In this document: piece after piece, positions 43,412-51,843 of the stretch
Layout: each line of letters opens with the position of its first letter
Position numbering within the stretch: the stretch's first letter is position 1
Source of the DNA: Gammaproteobacteria bacterium
GTDB lineage: Bacteria > Pseudomonadota > Gammaproteobacteria > Steroidobacterales > GCA-2729495
DNA length: 64,000 nucleotides
NCBI GenBank assembly: GCA_015709695.1
Contig: CP054183.1
Span: forward strand, 3,021,001-3,085,000
Reading direction: 5' to 3'
Program-made: the position numbers and the translations under genes
The notes under the pieces: generated by a model
The model's input: the letters and a program-made list of their open reading frames with translations, nothing else
Told to the model about the DNA's origin: nothing
Databases searched by the model: none

Positions 43412-44416
43412 GTGGAGGTCCAGATCACGTTCAATACCCTGGCGGTGCTGGTCGTCATCGCTTTGGTATTCGACTTCATGAACGGCTTCCACGATGCCGC
43501 CAACTCCATCGCCACGGTGGTTTCCACCGGCGTGCTGAAGCCGCACCAGGCAGTCGCCTGGGCAGCGCTGTTCAACTTCCTCGCCATCGCCATCTTCGAG
43601 CTGAAGGTGGCGGCCATGGTTGGCAAGGGCATCGTCGAGCCGGACTTCGTCGACTACCACGTGATCTTCGGCGCGCTGGTGGGCGCGATCAGCTGGAGCG
43701 TCATCACCTGGTACTACGGCATCCCCTCCAGCTCCTCCCACGCGCTGATCGGCGGCATGATCGGCGCGGTGGTCAGCAAGGCCGGCGTCGAGGCGCTGCT
43801 GCTGCCAGGCATCCTCAAGATCGGCATCTTCATCCTCGCCGCGCCACTCATCGGCTTTGCATGGAGCGCACTGCTGATCACCGCGGTCTCCTGGCTGTGC
43901 TTCCGCTCGGCGCCGCACCGCGTGGACCGCATCTTCCGCCGCCTGCAGCTGGTGTCCTCGGCCCTCTACAGCCTCGGTCATGGCAGCAACGATGCCCAGA
44001 AGACCATGGGCATCATCTGGCTGCTGCTCATCGCCTCGGGCGATGCCACCCGCGACCACCTGCCGTTGTGGGTGATCGTCAGCTGCTACCTGACCATCGG
44101 TACCGGCACGCTCTTCGGCGGCTGGCGCATCGTCAAGACCATGGGTCAGCGCATCACCAAGATCAAGCCGGTGGGCGGCTTCTCCGCCGAGACCGGTGGC
44201 GCCATGGCGCTGTTCCTCGCCTCCGCCTTCGGCATCCCGGTATCCACCACGCACACCATCACCGGGGCCATCATCGGTGTCGGTTCGGCGCAGCGCGGTT
44301 TCTCCGCCGTGCGCTGGGGCGTGGCCGGCAACATCGTCGTCGCCTGGGTACTGACGATCCCGGCCTCGGCGCTGGTGGCAGCCCTGGCCTGGTGGCTGGG
44401 ACGTTTCATCATCTGA
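43412..44416 (+). CDS. pit: Inorganic phosphate transporter (Pit family)
   Basis: The 334-residue membrane protein has about ten hydrophobic segments and the two PiT signature repeats, FDFMNGFHDAANSIATVVS near the N-terminus and LGHGSNDAQKTMGIIW in the second half, plus the VSTTHTITGAIIGVG motif. It imports metal-phosphate by H+ symport. GTG 43412 is the only start giving the full first segment (MEVQITFNTLAVLVVIALV). Other substrates such as sulfate are known in the family, but the DUF47 partner favours phosphate. Confidence 0.92.
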   Translation: MEVQITFNTLAVLVVIALVFDFMNGFHDAANSIATVVSTGVLKPHQAVAWAALFNFLAIAIFELKVAAMVGKGIVEPDFVDYHVIFGALVGAISWSVITWYYGIPSSSSHALIGGMIGAVVSKAGVEALLLPGILKIGIFILAAPLIGFAWSALLITAVSWLCFRSAPHRVDRIFRRLQLVSSALYSLGHGSNDAQKTMGIIWLLLIASGDATRDHLPLWVIVSCYLTIGTGTLFGGWRIVKTMGQRITKIKPVGGFSAETGGAMALFLASAFGIPVSTTHTITGAIIGVGSAQRGFSAVRWGVAGNIVVAWVLTIPASALVAALAWWLGRFII

Positions 44417-44442
44417 GCTTGCTGTACAACAAGGAGCCTTCC

Positions 44443-45186
44443 ATGAACCCGTCCACGGTATTGCCTGGCTTCCTGAACCGGCGCCGTCAGGGCCTGATGA
44501 TGGCCGCCCTCGCGGCGGTCGCGCTCGGGGCCTGCGCGCCACCCGCGCCGCAGCAGACGACCGGTGCCGCCGCCCCGGCCCCGGCGGCCGCAGCGCCGAT
44601 TGCCGCCCCAGCGGGCCGCTATACGCTCGATCCCGATCACGCCACGCTGGAGTTCCGCGTCGGCCATATGGGCCTCGCCAACTACGTGGCCCGTTTCACC
44701 CGCTTCAAGGCCAGCCTGCAGCTCGATCCAGCCAGCCTGGCGGCCTCGTCCATCGAGGTGACGGTCGACCCGACCTCGATTCGCACCGACTACGCCGGCG
44801 ACTACAAGGCCGCGGTACCCGGCACGCCCTACGCGAGCTTCGATGAAGCCCTCGCGCAGAGCCCCAAGTTCTTCGACGCCGGCCAGCACCCGCAGATCGG
44901 CTTCCGCTCGTCCAGGGTGGAGGAGACGGCACCGGGCCAGTTGCGCGTGACCGGTGATCTCAGCCTGCTCGGCAAGACGCTGCCGGTCACGCTTGATGTG
45001 GCGGTGGTCGGATCCGTTGCCGCACATCCGTTCCTCGGGCGCGGGGCGATCGGTTTCTCGGCGACCGGGACGTTCGATCGCTCGGCCTTCGGCATGACCG
45101 AGCTGCTGAAGCCGGCGCTGGTCAGCGATGCGGTGGCGATCCGCTTCGATGGCGAGTTCCACCAGGACGCAGCGCAAGGCCAATGA
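44443..45186 (+). CDS. YceI-family lipoprotein
   Basis: The 247-residue protein has a lipoprotein signal peptide (GLMMAALAAVALGAC lipobox), a Pro/Ala linker and one YceI lipocalin-like domain (YTLDPDHATLEFRVGHMGLA ... LGKTLPVTLDVAVVG). YceI proteins bind isoprenoid-type lipids in the periplasm. AAGGAG precedes ATG 44443. The gene overlaps the following cytochrome b561-YceI fusion by ATGA, so both probably serve one process. Confidence 0.9.
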   Translation: MNPSTVLPGFLNRRRQGLMMAALAAVALGACAPPAPQQTTGAAAPAPAAAAPIAAPAGRYTLDPDHATLEFRVGHMGLANYVARFTRFKASLQLDPASLAASSIEVTVDPTSIRTDYAGDYKAAVPGTPYASFDEALAQSPKFFDAGQHPQIGFRSSRVEETAPGQLRVTGDLSLLGKTLPVTLDVAVVGSVAAHPFLGRGAIGFSATGTFDRSAFGMTELLKPALVSDAVAIRFDGEFHQDAAQGQ

Positions 45187-46430
45187 ACGCCCGCGGGGCG
45201 CGCTATTCCGCCATCGCGATCCTGCTGCACTGGGCGATCGCCGGCGCCATCGTCGGCAACGTCGCGCTCGGCTGGTGGATGCACTCCGCCATCGATGTCC
45301 CCGAAGCGGCGGCCCGCGCCATCGCCGTGTTCCAGGTCCACAAGTCGCTGGGCCTGGCGGTGCTGGCACTGAGCCTGCTGCGGCTGGCCTGGCGCCTGCT
45401 GCACGCGCCGCCACCCCTGCCGGCGGCCGCACCGGCCTGGGAGCGGACTGCGGCACGCCTGACGCATGGGGCGTTCTATGTCCTCATGCTGGTGCTGCCG
45501 TTCAGCGGCTGGCTGTATGCCTCGGCGCAATGGCGCGGGGCGGCACCGCTCAACGTGCCGACCCTCTGGTTCGGCCTGTTCGCGGTGCCGCATCTGTTCG
45601 GGCTCGACCAGGCGTCGCAGGCGACACGCGCCGCGGTGGCGGCTGCGACGCTGGATGTGCATGCCTGGCTCGCCTGGGGCACCATGGCGCTGCTGGCGCT
45701 GCACGTGGGCGCCGCGCTCAAGCACCAGTTCGGCGACCGCGATGTCGTGCTCTCGCGCATGCTGCCGCTGGCCGGTGTCCCGGGCGGCCAGCCGACGCCG
45801 CGCGAGTGGCCGCGAAGCCTCGTGCTCTGGTGCGGCAGCGCGGCCATCGTCATGGCGGCTGTCGCGGCCGCCTGGGCGGTGGTGAAGCCACCGGCGGCTG
45901 TGCCGGTGGCGGAGAGCGCCATCGGCGACCTGCCGGGTGGCAACTGGTCCGTCGACCCGGGCAGCGGGATCCTGTTCTCGGGAGCCCATGCCGGCCTGCC
46001 GTTCGAGGGCCGCTTCACGCGCTGGCGTGCCGGCATCCGCTTCGATCCCGCGGACCCGGGCAACGCCAGCGTGACGGCCGAGATCGACACCGCGTCGGCA
46101 CGCGATGGCAATGCCCTGCACGAGGAAACGCTGCCACAGCCAGAGTGGTTCGACACCGCCCGGCATCCGCTGGCGACGTTTCGCAGCACCGCCATCCAGG
46201 CACGCGGTGACGGGCAGTTCGATGTCGCCGGCACGCTCACCATCAAGGGGCGGGAGCTGGTGCTTGAGCCGCTGACACTCACCGTGGACGGCCCGCGACT
46301 GACCATCGACGGGCACGTCACCATCCGGCGGCGCGATGCGGACCTCGGCATGGAATCCGATCCGGAAGCCGCCTACGTTTCAGCCGCGATCCCCGTGACG
46401 GTACGGGTCCAGGCGCAACGCCGTCCCTGA
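45183..46430 (+). CDS. Cytochrome b561 - YceI fusion protein
   Basis: The 415-residue protein has two parts. Residues 1-190 form a four-helix cytochrome b561 domain with haem-ligand His candidates in AILLHWAIAG, VFQVHKSLGLA and LALHVGAALKHQFGDRD. A fifth hydrophobic segment (CGSAAIVMAAVAAAWAVV, about 220-237) leads into a YceI domain (GNWSVDPGSGILFSGAHAGL ... GTLTIKGRELVLEPLTLTV). The layout suggests membrane electron transfer coupled to a periplasmic lipid- or quinone-binding module. ATGA overlap with the YceI lipoprotein gene supports joint function; the reaction is unknown. Confidence 0.88.
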   Translation: MNARGARYSAIAILLHWAIAGAIVGNVALGWWMHSAIDVPEAAARAIAVFQVHKSLGLAVLALSLLRLAWRLLHAPPPLPAAAPAWERTAARLTHGAFYVLMLVLPFSGWLYASAQWRGAAPLNVPTLWFGLFAVPHLFGLDQASQATRAAVAAATLDVHAWLAWGTMALLALHVGAALKHQFGDRDVVLSRMLPLAGVPGGQPTPREWPRSLVLWCGSAAIVMAAVAAAWAVVKPPAAVPVAESAIGDLPGGNWSVDPGSGILFSGAHAGLPFEGRFTRWRAGIRFDPADPGNASVTAEIDTASARDGNALHEETLPQPEWFDTARHPLATFRSTAIQARGDGQFDVAGTLTIKGRELVLEPLTLTVDGPRLTIDGHVTIRRRDADLGMESDPEAAYVSAAIPVTVRVQAQRRP

Positions 46431-46448
46431 TGGCTGGCTACCCCTCGC

Positions 46449-47180
46449 TCAGCCGAGGTCGCCCGCCACGAACTGCAGCACCGCCAGCGCCGCGAGTGGC
46501 GCGGTTTCGGTGCGCAGGATGCGTGGCCCCAGGCGCAGACGGCGATAGCCGAAGTCGGCAGCGAGACGCACCTCGGCCTCGGTGAGGCCGCCCTCCGGGC
46601 CGATCAGCAGCGCCACCGGCCCGGTGACGGGCCCGAGTGCGTTGATGGACTCCCCGGTGGGGTCCAGTTGCAATCGTGTGGCATGGTCGACGCTGGCCGG
46701 GACCAGGATCTCCAGTGGGCCGGGTTCGGCGACCATGGGAACGCGGCTGCGGCCGCTCTGCTCGGCCGCGGCGACGGCGACGCGCTGCCAGTGCTCGCGC
46801 TTGCGGCCGGCGCCGGCCTCGTCGAGGCGCACGACGCTGCGGGCCGCCAGCACCGGCTGGATGCGCGCGACGCCGAGTTCCGTGGCCTTCTGGATCACGG
46901 TGTCCATGCGCGGACCGCGGGAGACGCCCTGGAACAACGTGACAGCCAGCGGCGATTCGACATCGACCGCGTGGCCGCTGCCGAGCTGCAACTGCACCTG
47001 GTCGCGGCGCAGCTCGGTGACCTCGGCCTCGAAATCCGTGCCCGAGCCATCGAACACCAGCAGCCGGTCGCCCCGGCGCAGCCGCAGTACCCGCAGCACG
47101 TGGTTGGCGGCGTCGCCACGGAGACTCGCCGTGGCACCGGGGGTCAGGCGTTGGTCGGAGTAGATCCGGCGCAGGCTCAT
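46449..47180 (-). CDS. rsmE: 16S rRNA m3U1498 methyltransferase RsmE
   Basis: The 243-residue SPOUT methyltransferase has an N-terminal PUA-like domain (RIYSDQRL, ANHVLRVLRLRRGDRLLVFD) and the knotted AdoMet site IGPEGGLTEAEVRLAADFGY with LGPRILRTETAPLAAL. It methylates U1498 of 16S rRNA in the 30S subunit. ATG 47180 follows GGAG; the much longer open frame beyond it is antisense to ampD. TACACT about 30-40 bases upstream may be its minus-10. It is convergent with the b561-YceI gene and divergent from ampD. Confidence 0.93.
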   Translation of the reverse strand: MSLRRIYSDQRLTPGATASLRGDAANHVLRVLRLRRGDRLLVFDGSGTDFEAEVTELRRDQVQLQLGSGHAVDVESPLAVTLFQGVSRGPRMDTVIQKATELGVARIQPVLAARSVVRLDEAGAGRKREHWQRVAVAAAEQSGRSRVPMVAEPGPLEILVPASVDHATRLQLDPTGESINALGPVTGPVALLIGPEGGLTEAEVRLAADFGYRRLRLGPRILRTETAPLAALAVLQFVAGDLG

Positions 47181-47275
47181 CGGTGGCTCCACGGCACAAT
47201 CCGCGGACAGTGTACTCAACCGCCGCGCAGGGCCGCGACGCCAGGCGCGGCGCAGCCCGGCAGCGGTGCGATGTG

Positions 47276-47281
47276 TAGAAT
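47276..47281 (+). promoter_or_regulatory. TAGAAT minus-10 immediately before ampD
   Basis: TAGAAT ends seven bases before ATG 47289, which would place the transcription start at or next to the start codon (leaderless mRNA). No minus-35 is clear. Confidence 0.45.
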
Positions 47282-47288
47282 CCCGCGC

Positions 47289-47867
47289 ATGGCGGCGGAT
47301 ATCGTGGTCGATGCGGACACGGGGCTGGTGGACGGTGCGCGCCAGGTGCCGTCGCCCAACCACGACGAGCGTCCACCGGACTGCCTGCCCGAACTCATCG
47401 TGGTGCATGGCATATCGCTGCCGGCGGGCGAGTTCGGTGGCCCCTGGATCGATGCACTGTTCACCAACCGCCTCGACCCCGCGGCCCATCCTTCGTTCGA
47501 GGCCATCGCCGGCCTGCGGGTCTCCTCGCACCTGCTGGTGCGGCGCGACGGCACACTGGTGCAGTACGTGCCGCTGAACCGCCGCGCCTGGCATGCCGGC
47601 GAGTCGCGCTACTGCGGTCGCGAGCGCTGCAACGATTTCTCCATCGGCATCGAGCTGGAAGGCACCGATGAGCTGCCCTACGAGGCGGCGCAATACGAGG
47701 CGCTGGCACGCATCGTGCGGGCGCTGCGCCGGGCCTGGCCCTCGCTGCGGCGGGCCGCGGTGGTCGGCCACAGCGACATCGCCCCGGGGCGCAAGACCGA
47801 CCCGGGGCCTGCCTTCGACTGGGGCCGGCTGGCCGGCCTGCTCGAGCGCGGGCCCGGCCGGGCCTGA
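47289..47867 (+). CDS. ampD: 1,6-anhydro-N-acetylmuramyl-L-alanine amidase AmpD
   Basis: The 192-residue zinc amidase has ligands in ELIVVHGISLPAGEFG (His) and VVGHSDIAPGRKTDPGPAFDW (His and Asp), with SSHLLVRRDGTLVQYVPLN and WHAGES in between. It removes peptides from anhydromuropeptides in the cytoplasm during wall recycling, consistent with the MltD-type enzyme elsewhere in the window. ATG 47289 is preferred; an upstream ATG at 47271 lies before the candidate minus-10. Loss of AmpD often derepresses AmpC, but no ampC is in view. Confidence 0.9.
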   Translation: MAADIVVDADTGLVDGARQVPSPNHDERPPDCLPELIVVHGISLPAGEFGGPWIDALFTNRLDPAAHPSFEAIAGLRVSSHLLVRRDGTLVQYVPLNRRAWHAGESRYCGRERCNDFSIGIELEGTDELPYEAAQYEALARIVRALRRAWPSLRRAAVVGHSDIAPGRKTDPGPAFDWGRLAGLLERGPGRA

Positions 47868-47877
47868 TCCGCTGGCC

Positions 47878-48753
47878 ATGCTGCGCAGGTTCTTCCTGGC
47901 CTGGCTCGGCTGCGTGACACTGCTCTGTGCCTGCAGCCCGGCCGATCCCCCCGCCGCCCGCGCCGTGGCGCCCGCGGCTGCACGGCGCATCATCACCCTG
48001 TCACCCCATCTCACCGAGCTGGCCTTCGCGGCCGGGGCTGGCGATCGCGTGGTCGGCGCGGTGGCGTTCAGCGACTATCCGCCGGCGGCCCGCCAGGTTC
48101 CGCGGGTTGGCGATGCGTTCCGCGTCGACTACGAGGCCGTCGCGGCGCTGGATCCCGACCTGATCCTCGGCTGGACCTCGGGCAATCCACCCGAGACGCT
48201 GGCCAGGCTGCGCGAGCTCGGCTTTCGCGTCGTGGCGCTGGAGCCCACCGATCTCGCCGACATCGGTCGGCAGCTGGCCACCGTCGGCGCGCTGGCCGGC
48301 ACGCAGGCGGTCGCGGATGCCGCGGCCGGCGCCTTCCAGGCGCGACTCGATGCGCTCGCCAGCCGCGCCTCGCATGCCGCCAGGATCAGGGTGTTCCTGC
48401 AGCTGTCGGCGCGGCCCTACTACACGGTCACGGACCGCCACTTCCTCGGGCAGGGGCTGCGCCTGTGCGCTGGCGACAACGTCTTCGGCGCGCTGCCGGG
48501 GCTGACTGCCATCGTCGAGGCGGAATCGGTACTGGATGCCGCGCCCGAGGCGATCATCGCCAGCGACATCGGCGGACGCGATGCGCTCGCGGGCTGGCGC
48601 GCCTGGCCGGGATTGCCGGCGGTTCGTGCCGGCAACCTGTTCCTCGTCGACGCCGACCTGCTGAGCCGGCCGGGCCCGCGACTCCTCGACGGCATCGAGG
48701 TGATGTGCGCTCGGCTGGGCGAGGCACGCACCCGCCTGCCGCCGCGGGAGTAG
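47878..48753 (+). CDS. btuF: Cobalamin ABC transporter substrate-binding protein (BtuF-like)
   Basis: The 291-residue protein has a short signal with a lipobox-like LLCAC and a class III binding-protein fold: RIITLSPHLTELAFAAGAGD, DYEAVAALDPDLILGWTSGN and a C-terminal lobe (DNVFGALPGLTAIVEAESVL, AIIASDIGG). It would deliver corrinoid to a BtuCD complex. It starts 10 bases after ampD and ends exactly at the base before the convergent adenosyltransferase gene. B12 specificity is inferred from this neighbourhood, which also holds btuB and its riboswitch. Confidence 0.85.
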   Translation: MLRRFFLAWLGCVTLLCACSPADPPAARAVAPAAARRIITLSPHLTELAFAAGAGDRVVGAVAFSDYPPAARQVPRVGDAFRVDYEAVAALDPDLILGWTSGNPPETLARLRELGFRVVALEPTDLADIGRQLATVGALAGTQAVADAAAGAFQARLDALASRASHAARIRVFLQLSARPYYTVTDRHFLGQGLRLCAGDNVFGALPGLTAIVEAESVLDAAPEAIIASDIGGRDALAGWRAWPGLPAVRAGNLFLVDADLLSRPGPRLLDGIEVMCARLGEARTRLPPRE

Positions 48754-49314
48754 TCAGGCGGAGGGCGCGCGACGCGGACGCCAGAGCACCTCGCTGCCGC
48801 CATCCTGGCGGGCGAGGACGCGGGCCAGCACGAACAGCAGGTCGGACAGGCGGTTGAGGTAGCGCAGTGAAGCGGCGTTGACCGGCTCCACCCGCGCCAG
48901 GGCCCATGCGCGCCGCTCGGCCCGCCGGCACAGGCTGCGGGCGACATGGCAGGCCGCGGCCGCGGCGTTGCCACCCGGCAGGATGAAGTCGCGCAGCGGC
49001 GGCAGGTCGGCATTGAAGCGGTCCAGCGTCATCTCCAGCTGCGCCACCGCTGCATCGTCGATGACCTCGCGGCCCGGCACGGACAGCTCGCCACCGAGGT
49101 CGAAGAGCTCGTGCTGGATGACGCCGAGGCAGGCAGCCACGTCGGCATTGACCCCTGTCGTGGCGATGGTCACGCCGATCGCGCTGTTCACCTCGTCCAC
49201 GGTGCCGATGGCCACCATGCGCGCGCCGTCCTTCGGCACGCGCTCGCCGGTGCCGAGCCCCGTGCTGCCGTCATCCCCGGTTCGGGTGTAGATCCTGCTC
49301 AGGCGGTTGCCCAT
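48754..49314 (-). CDS. PduO-type cob(I)alamin adenosyltransferase
   Basis: The 186-residue protein has the N-terminal ATP loop YTRTGDDGSTGLGTGERVPK, VDEVNSAIGVTIA, FILPGGNAAAAACHVARSLC with RRAERR, and YLNRLSDLLFVLAR, all PduO-type markers. It converts cob(I)alamin to adenosylcobalamin in the cytoplasm. It lies 81 bases downstream of btuB on the same strand, so the btuB riboswitch may also control it. The symbols pduO/cobO/mmaB are used interchangeably, so none is assigned. Confidence 0.93.
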   Translation of the reverse strand: MGNRLSRIYTRTGDDGSTGLGTGERVPKDGARMVAIGTVDEVNSAIGVTIATTGVNADVAACLGVIQHELFDLGGELSVPGREVIDDAAVAQLEMTLDRFNADLPPLRDFILPGGNAAAAACHVARSLCRRAERRAWALARVEPVNAASLRYLNRLSDLLFVLARVLARQDGGSEVLWRPRRAPSA

Positions 49315-49395
49315 GTCGACCTCGCCGATGGGCCCGGCTACGGGCCGGGCCTGACGGCATCTTAGCCAAAACCCCTGGGTGGTGGCCCGCCACCC

Positions 49396-51417
49396 TCAGC
49401 GCGCCATGTCCAGGCGCAGGCCGATGAAGGCGGCTGCGCCGGGCGTGTTGAAGCCGTAGACATCCTCGTAATCGGTGTCGAGGGCATTTTCCACGCGGCC
49501 GTACAGGCTCACCCGGCGGGTGATGTCGTAGCTGGCGGCCAGTGTCACCAGCGTGTAGTCACCGAGCCCGACCCGGTGCGGCGTGAAGCTGCCGTCGTAG
49601 TAGATATCCTCGCGCTGCCCCGTGTAGCTGAGGCCCAGATTTGCGCCGAGGCGGCCGGACAGCCACTTGCCGTCGAGGTTGACGGATGCCGTGTGCCAGG
49701 GTCGGCGCAGCTCGTGCTGCTTGCCGCCGCCGGGCGCGGGCTCGGTGGCATCGGTGTAGGTATAGGCGGCGTTGAGGGCGAGGGCCCCGGAGAGCCGGGC
49801 GCTGGTGGCGAACTCCACGCCGCGGCGCCGGCTTTTCCCGGCCATGTTGATGGCCGTATACAGGCCGGCGCTGCAGCAGTAGGTGCCGTTGATCTCGTGC
49901 TCGAGGTCCGCGTTGAAGTAGGTGAGGTCGGCGATCACCCGTCCGTCGGCGAACCGCTGCTCGACACCGGCGTCCCAGCCCGTGGACTCCTCGGGCCGCA
50001 GGTCCGGGTTGCCGGCGAACTGCTGCGGGTAGTAGCCGAAGCGCTCGGTGAAGGTGGGTGTCTTCACGCCGGTGCCGATGCTGGCATGCAGGCGCGTGGC
50101 TCCGCCGGCCGGACGCCAGCTGACGGTACCGCGCCAGGTATTGGCGTCGTCGAAGTCCGAGTAATCATCATGCCGGGCGCTGGCCGATGCGGTGAAGTTG
50201 TCGCCGAGCGTGGCGATGTACTCGGCGACATAACCGGTCCGGTCCATGGACGGACTCTGGTTGGGGTCGTAGACCAGGTCGGGCACGCCGTCGCCGTCGA
50301 AGTCGTAGCTGGTGACCTTGCCGCGCTGGTCGAATTCCTCGCGCTCGTGGTCGATGGCGAGCGTCAGCGTGTCGGCGGGGTTGCCCGGGGCGTCGGCCGT
50401 GACGCCGATCGAGGTCTGGTACGAGAGGATCGACTTGCGACCATCCTGGCTCATGTGGTCGATGATGCCGGCGGAGAAGAGGTCCTCGGCAAGGGTGTCG
50501 GTGCTGGTATCGGTCAGGCCGTAGCGGAGCTGGTGCAGCCAGCGGCCCGCCAAGGGATCCCAGCTGGCGCCGACGCGCAGGTAGTCCTGGCGGGCATCGG
50601 TGTGGAAGACGTCCGTGCGCCCGTCGCCATTGGCGTCATCCGCCGGCAGTCCGGTGGCCAGCGATTCGACGTCATAGGCCTTGCCGGCGCTGGTGTGGCG
50701 GTAGCTGGCGTCGAGCGCCAGCGCCGGGCTGATCTCGAACCCGCCGGCCACGCTGGCGGTGCTGTTGTCGTAGCCGTCGTCCTCGGTGCCGCTGCGCGCG
50801 GCGTTGCTGCCTTCGGTGTCGAAGCGCGATGCCGACACGCTGGCGTAGCCGCGCCCGGCGCGGCCACCGGCCCAGGCGCCACCGTTCACGGTGCCGTAGG
50901 CACCGCCCTCCAGGTAGGCATCCGCCTGCAGGCCGCTCGCGGGCCGGCGCGTCACCACGTTGATCACGCCGGCCAGGGCCTCGCTGCCCCAGAGTGCGCT
51001 CTGCGGGCCGCGCACCACCTCGATGCGCTCGATGTCCAGGGTGCCCAGGTGTTCGAAGGCGAACTCGTCCGCACCGGCCAGGTCGTTGGCCTCCACGCCG
51101 TCGATGAGCACCAGCACCTGGTTGGCTTCGGCGCCGCGCATGCGCAGCTGGGTCTGCGAGCCGACCGGGCCGCTGCGCGCGACGGCGATGCCCGGCAGGT
51201 CGCGCAGCAGGCTGGCGGTCGTGGTGGCCTGGCGATCGATGATCTCCTGGCGCGTGACCAGGCTGACCGCGCTGCCTGTGCGGTCGAGCGGCTGCGGCAG
51301 CCGTGCCGCCGTGACGATGATGGTGTCCCTGTCCGGGCCGGCAGGTGCCCCGGTGGTGGTTTCGGCCGAAGCCAGTGCGGGCAGCAGCAGCGCTGCCCAG
51401 GCGTATTGCGTGCGCAT
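49396..51417 (-). CDS. btuB: TonB-dependent vitamin B12 outer-membrane receptor BtuB
   Basis: The 673-residue receptor has a signal peptide (MRTQYAWAALLLPALASA), a TonB-box-like DTIIVTAAR, a plug domain (SLLRDLPGIAVARSGPVGSQ, RMRGAEANQVLVLIDGVEAN, IERIEVVRGPQSALWGSEA) and a beta-barrel. BtuB identity rests on the plug sequence and the cobalamin riboswitch directly upstream. The C-terminus (FIGLRLDMAR) lacks the terminal Phe common in barrels. GAGGAA lies just before the ATG, next to a hairpin (51430-51447). The cognate TonB could be the homologue at 29.6 kb. Confidence 0.92.
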   Translation of the reverse strand: MRTQYAWAALLLPALASAETTTGAPAGPDRDTIIVTAARLPQPLDRTGSAVSLVTRQEIIDRQATTTASLLRDLPGIAVARSGPVGSQTQLRMRGAEANQVLVLIDGVEANDLAGADEFAFEHLGTLDIERIEVVRGPQSALWGSEALAGVINVVTRRPASGLQADAYLEGGAYGTVNGGAWAGGRAGRGYASVSASRFDTEGSNAARSGTEDDGYDNSTASVAGGFEISPALALDASYRHTSAGKAYDVESLATGLPADDANGDGRTDVFHTDARQDYLRVGASWDPLAGRWLHQLRYGLTDTSTDTLAEDLFSAGIIDHMSQDGRKSILSYQTSIGVTADAPGNPADTLTLAIDHEREEFDQRGKVTSYDFDGDGVPDLVYDPNQSPSMDRTGYVAEYIATLGDNFTASASARHDDYSDFDDANTWRGTVSWRPAGGATRLHASIGTGVKTPTFTERFGYYPQQFAGNPDLRPEESTGWDAGVEQRFADGRVIADLTYFNADLEHEINGTYCCSAGLYTAINMAGKSRRRGVEFATSARLSGALALNAAYTYTDATEPAPGGGKQHELRRPWHTASVNLDGKWLSGRLGANLGLSYTGQREDIYYDGSFTPHRVGLGDYTLVTLAASYDITRRVSLYGRVENALDTDYEDVYGFNTPGAAAFIGLRLDMAR

Positions 51418-51429
51418 CGTTTCCTCGCT

Positions 51430-51447
51430 GGGCTCACACCCGAGCCC
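51430..51447 (-). promoter_or_regulatory. Hairpin beside the btuB ribosome-binding site
   Basis: GGGCTC and GAGCCC form a perfect six-base stem with a six-base loop on the btuB mRNA, ending four bases before GAGGAA and 13 bases before the ATG. It is a candidate part of the riboswitch expression platform, which would make control translational; alternative pairings were not computed. Confidence 0.4.
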
Positions 51448-51626
51448 GTCAATGCGCGCCGGATTCCGGCAGGCGGCAGCGTGTGGCCGGCGGCTCCCCC
51501 GGGGGATACCGCGCGGCGCGACGCCGTCAGGACAGCACGCAGCTGTCCGCCTGGATGAGAGGATGAGCGATGGCCTTGCGAGCCGTCACGCTGTCTCCCG
51601 CCGAGACCTGACGCGTTACAAACACT

Positions 51627-51827
51627 GCAGGCCGGTATACGGGCTCGCGAGGGGAGCATCGGGCATGCTCCGGGGTGATCGCCTTCCCATGCGTTGCCGC
51701 ACAGTGGCCAGCGTGACCACCCTTTCCTTCGCCTACCGTTGCGGGGGCAGCGACGGCCTTGCCGGAATCACCGGCGCACCGTCTTCCCGTTCAACCCGGC
51801 GGCGGTGAATTGCCGCCAGGCACCTGC
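51627..51827 (-). promoter_or_regulatory. Cobalamin riboswitch upstream of btuB
   Basis: The minus strand carries the conserved AdoCbl riboswitch elements in order: P1 half GCAGG near 51827, a P2-type hairpin (GGCGG/CCGCC), GTTGAACGGGAAGACGGTG, GCTGCCCCCGCAACGGTAG (51736-51754), GCCACTG (51702-51708), GGGAAGGCGATCA, and the B12-box-like GAGCCCGTATACCGGCCTGC (51627-51646), whose last bases close P1. It should repress btuB when B12 is plentiful. Between its 3' end and the btuB ATG are about 210 bases that hold the expression platform. The btuD stop lies 17 bases upstream of its 5' end. Confidence 0.93.
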
Positions 51828-51843
51828 AGGACCGCCGCGAACC

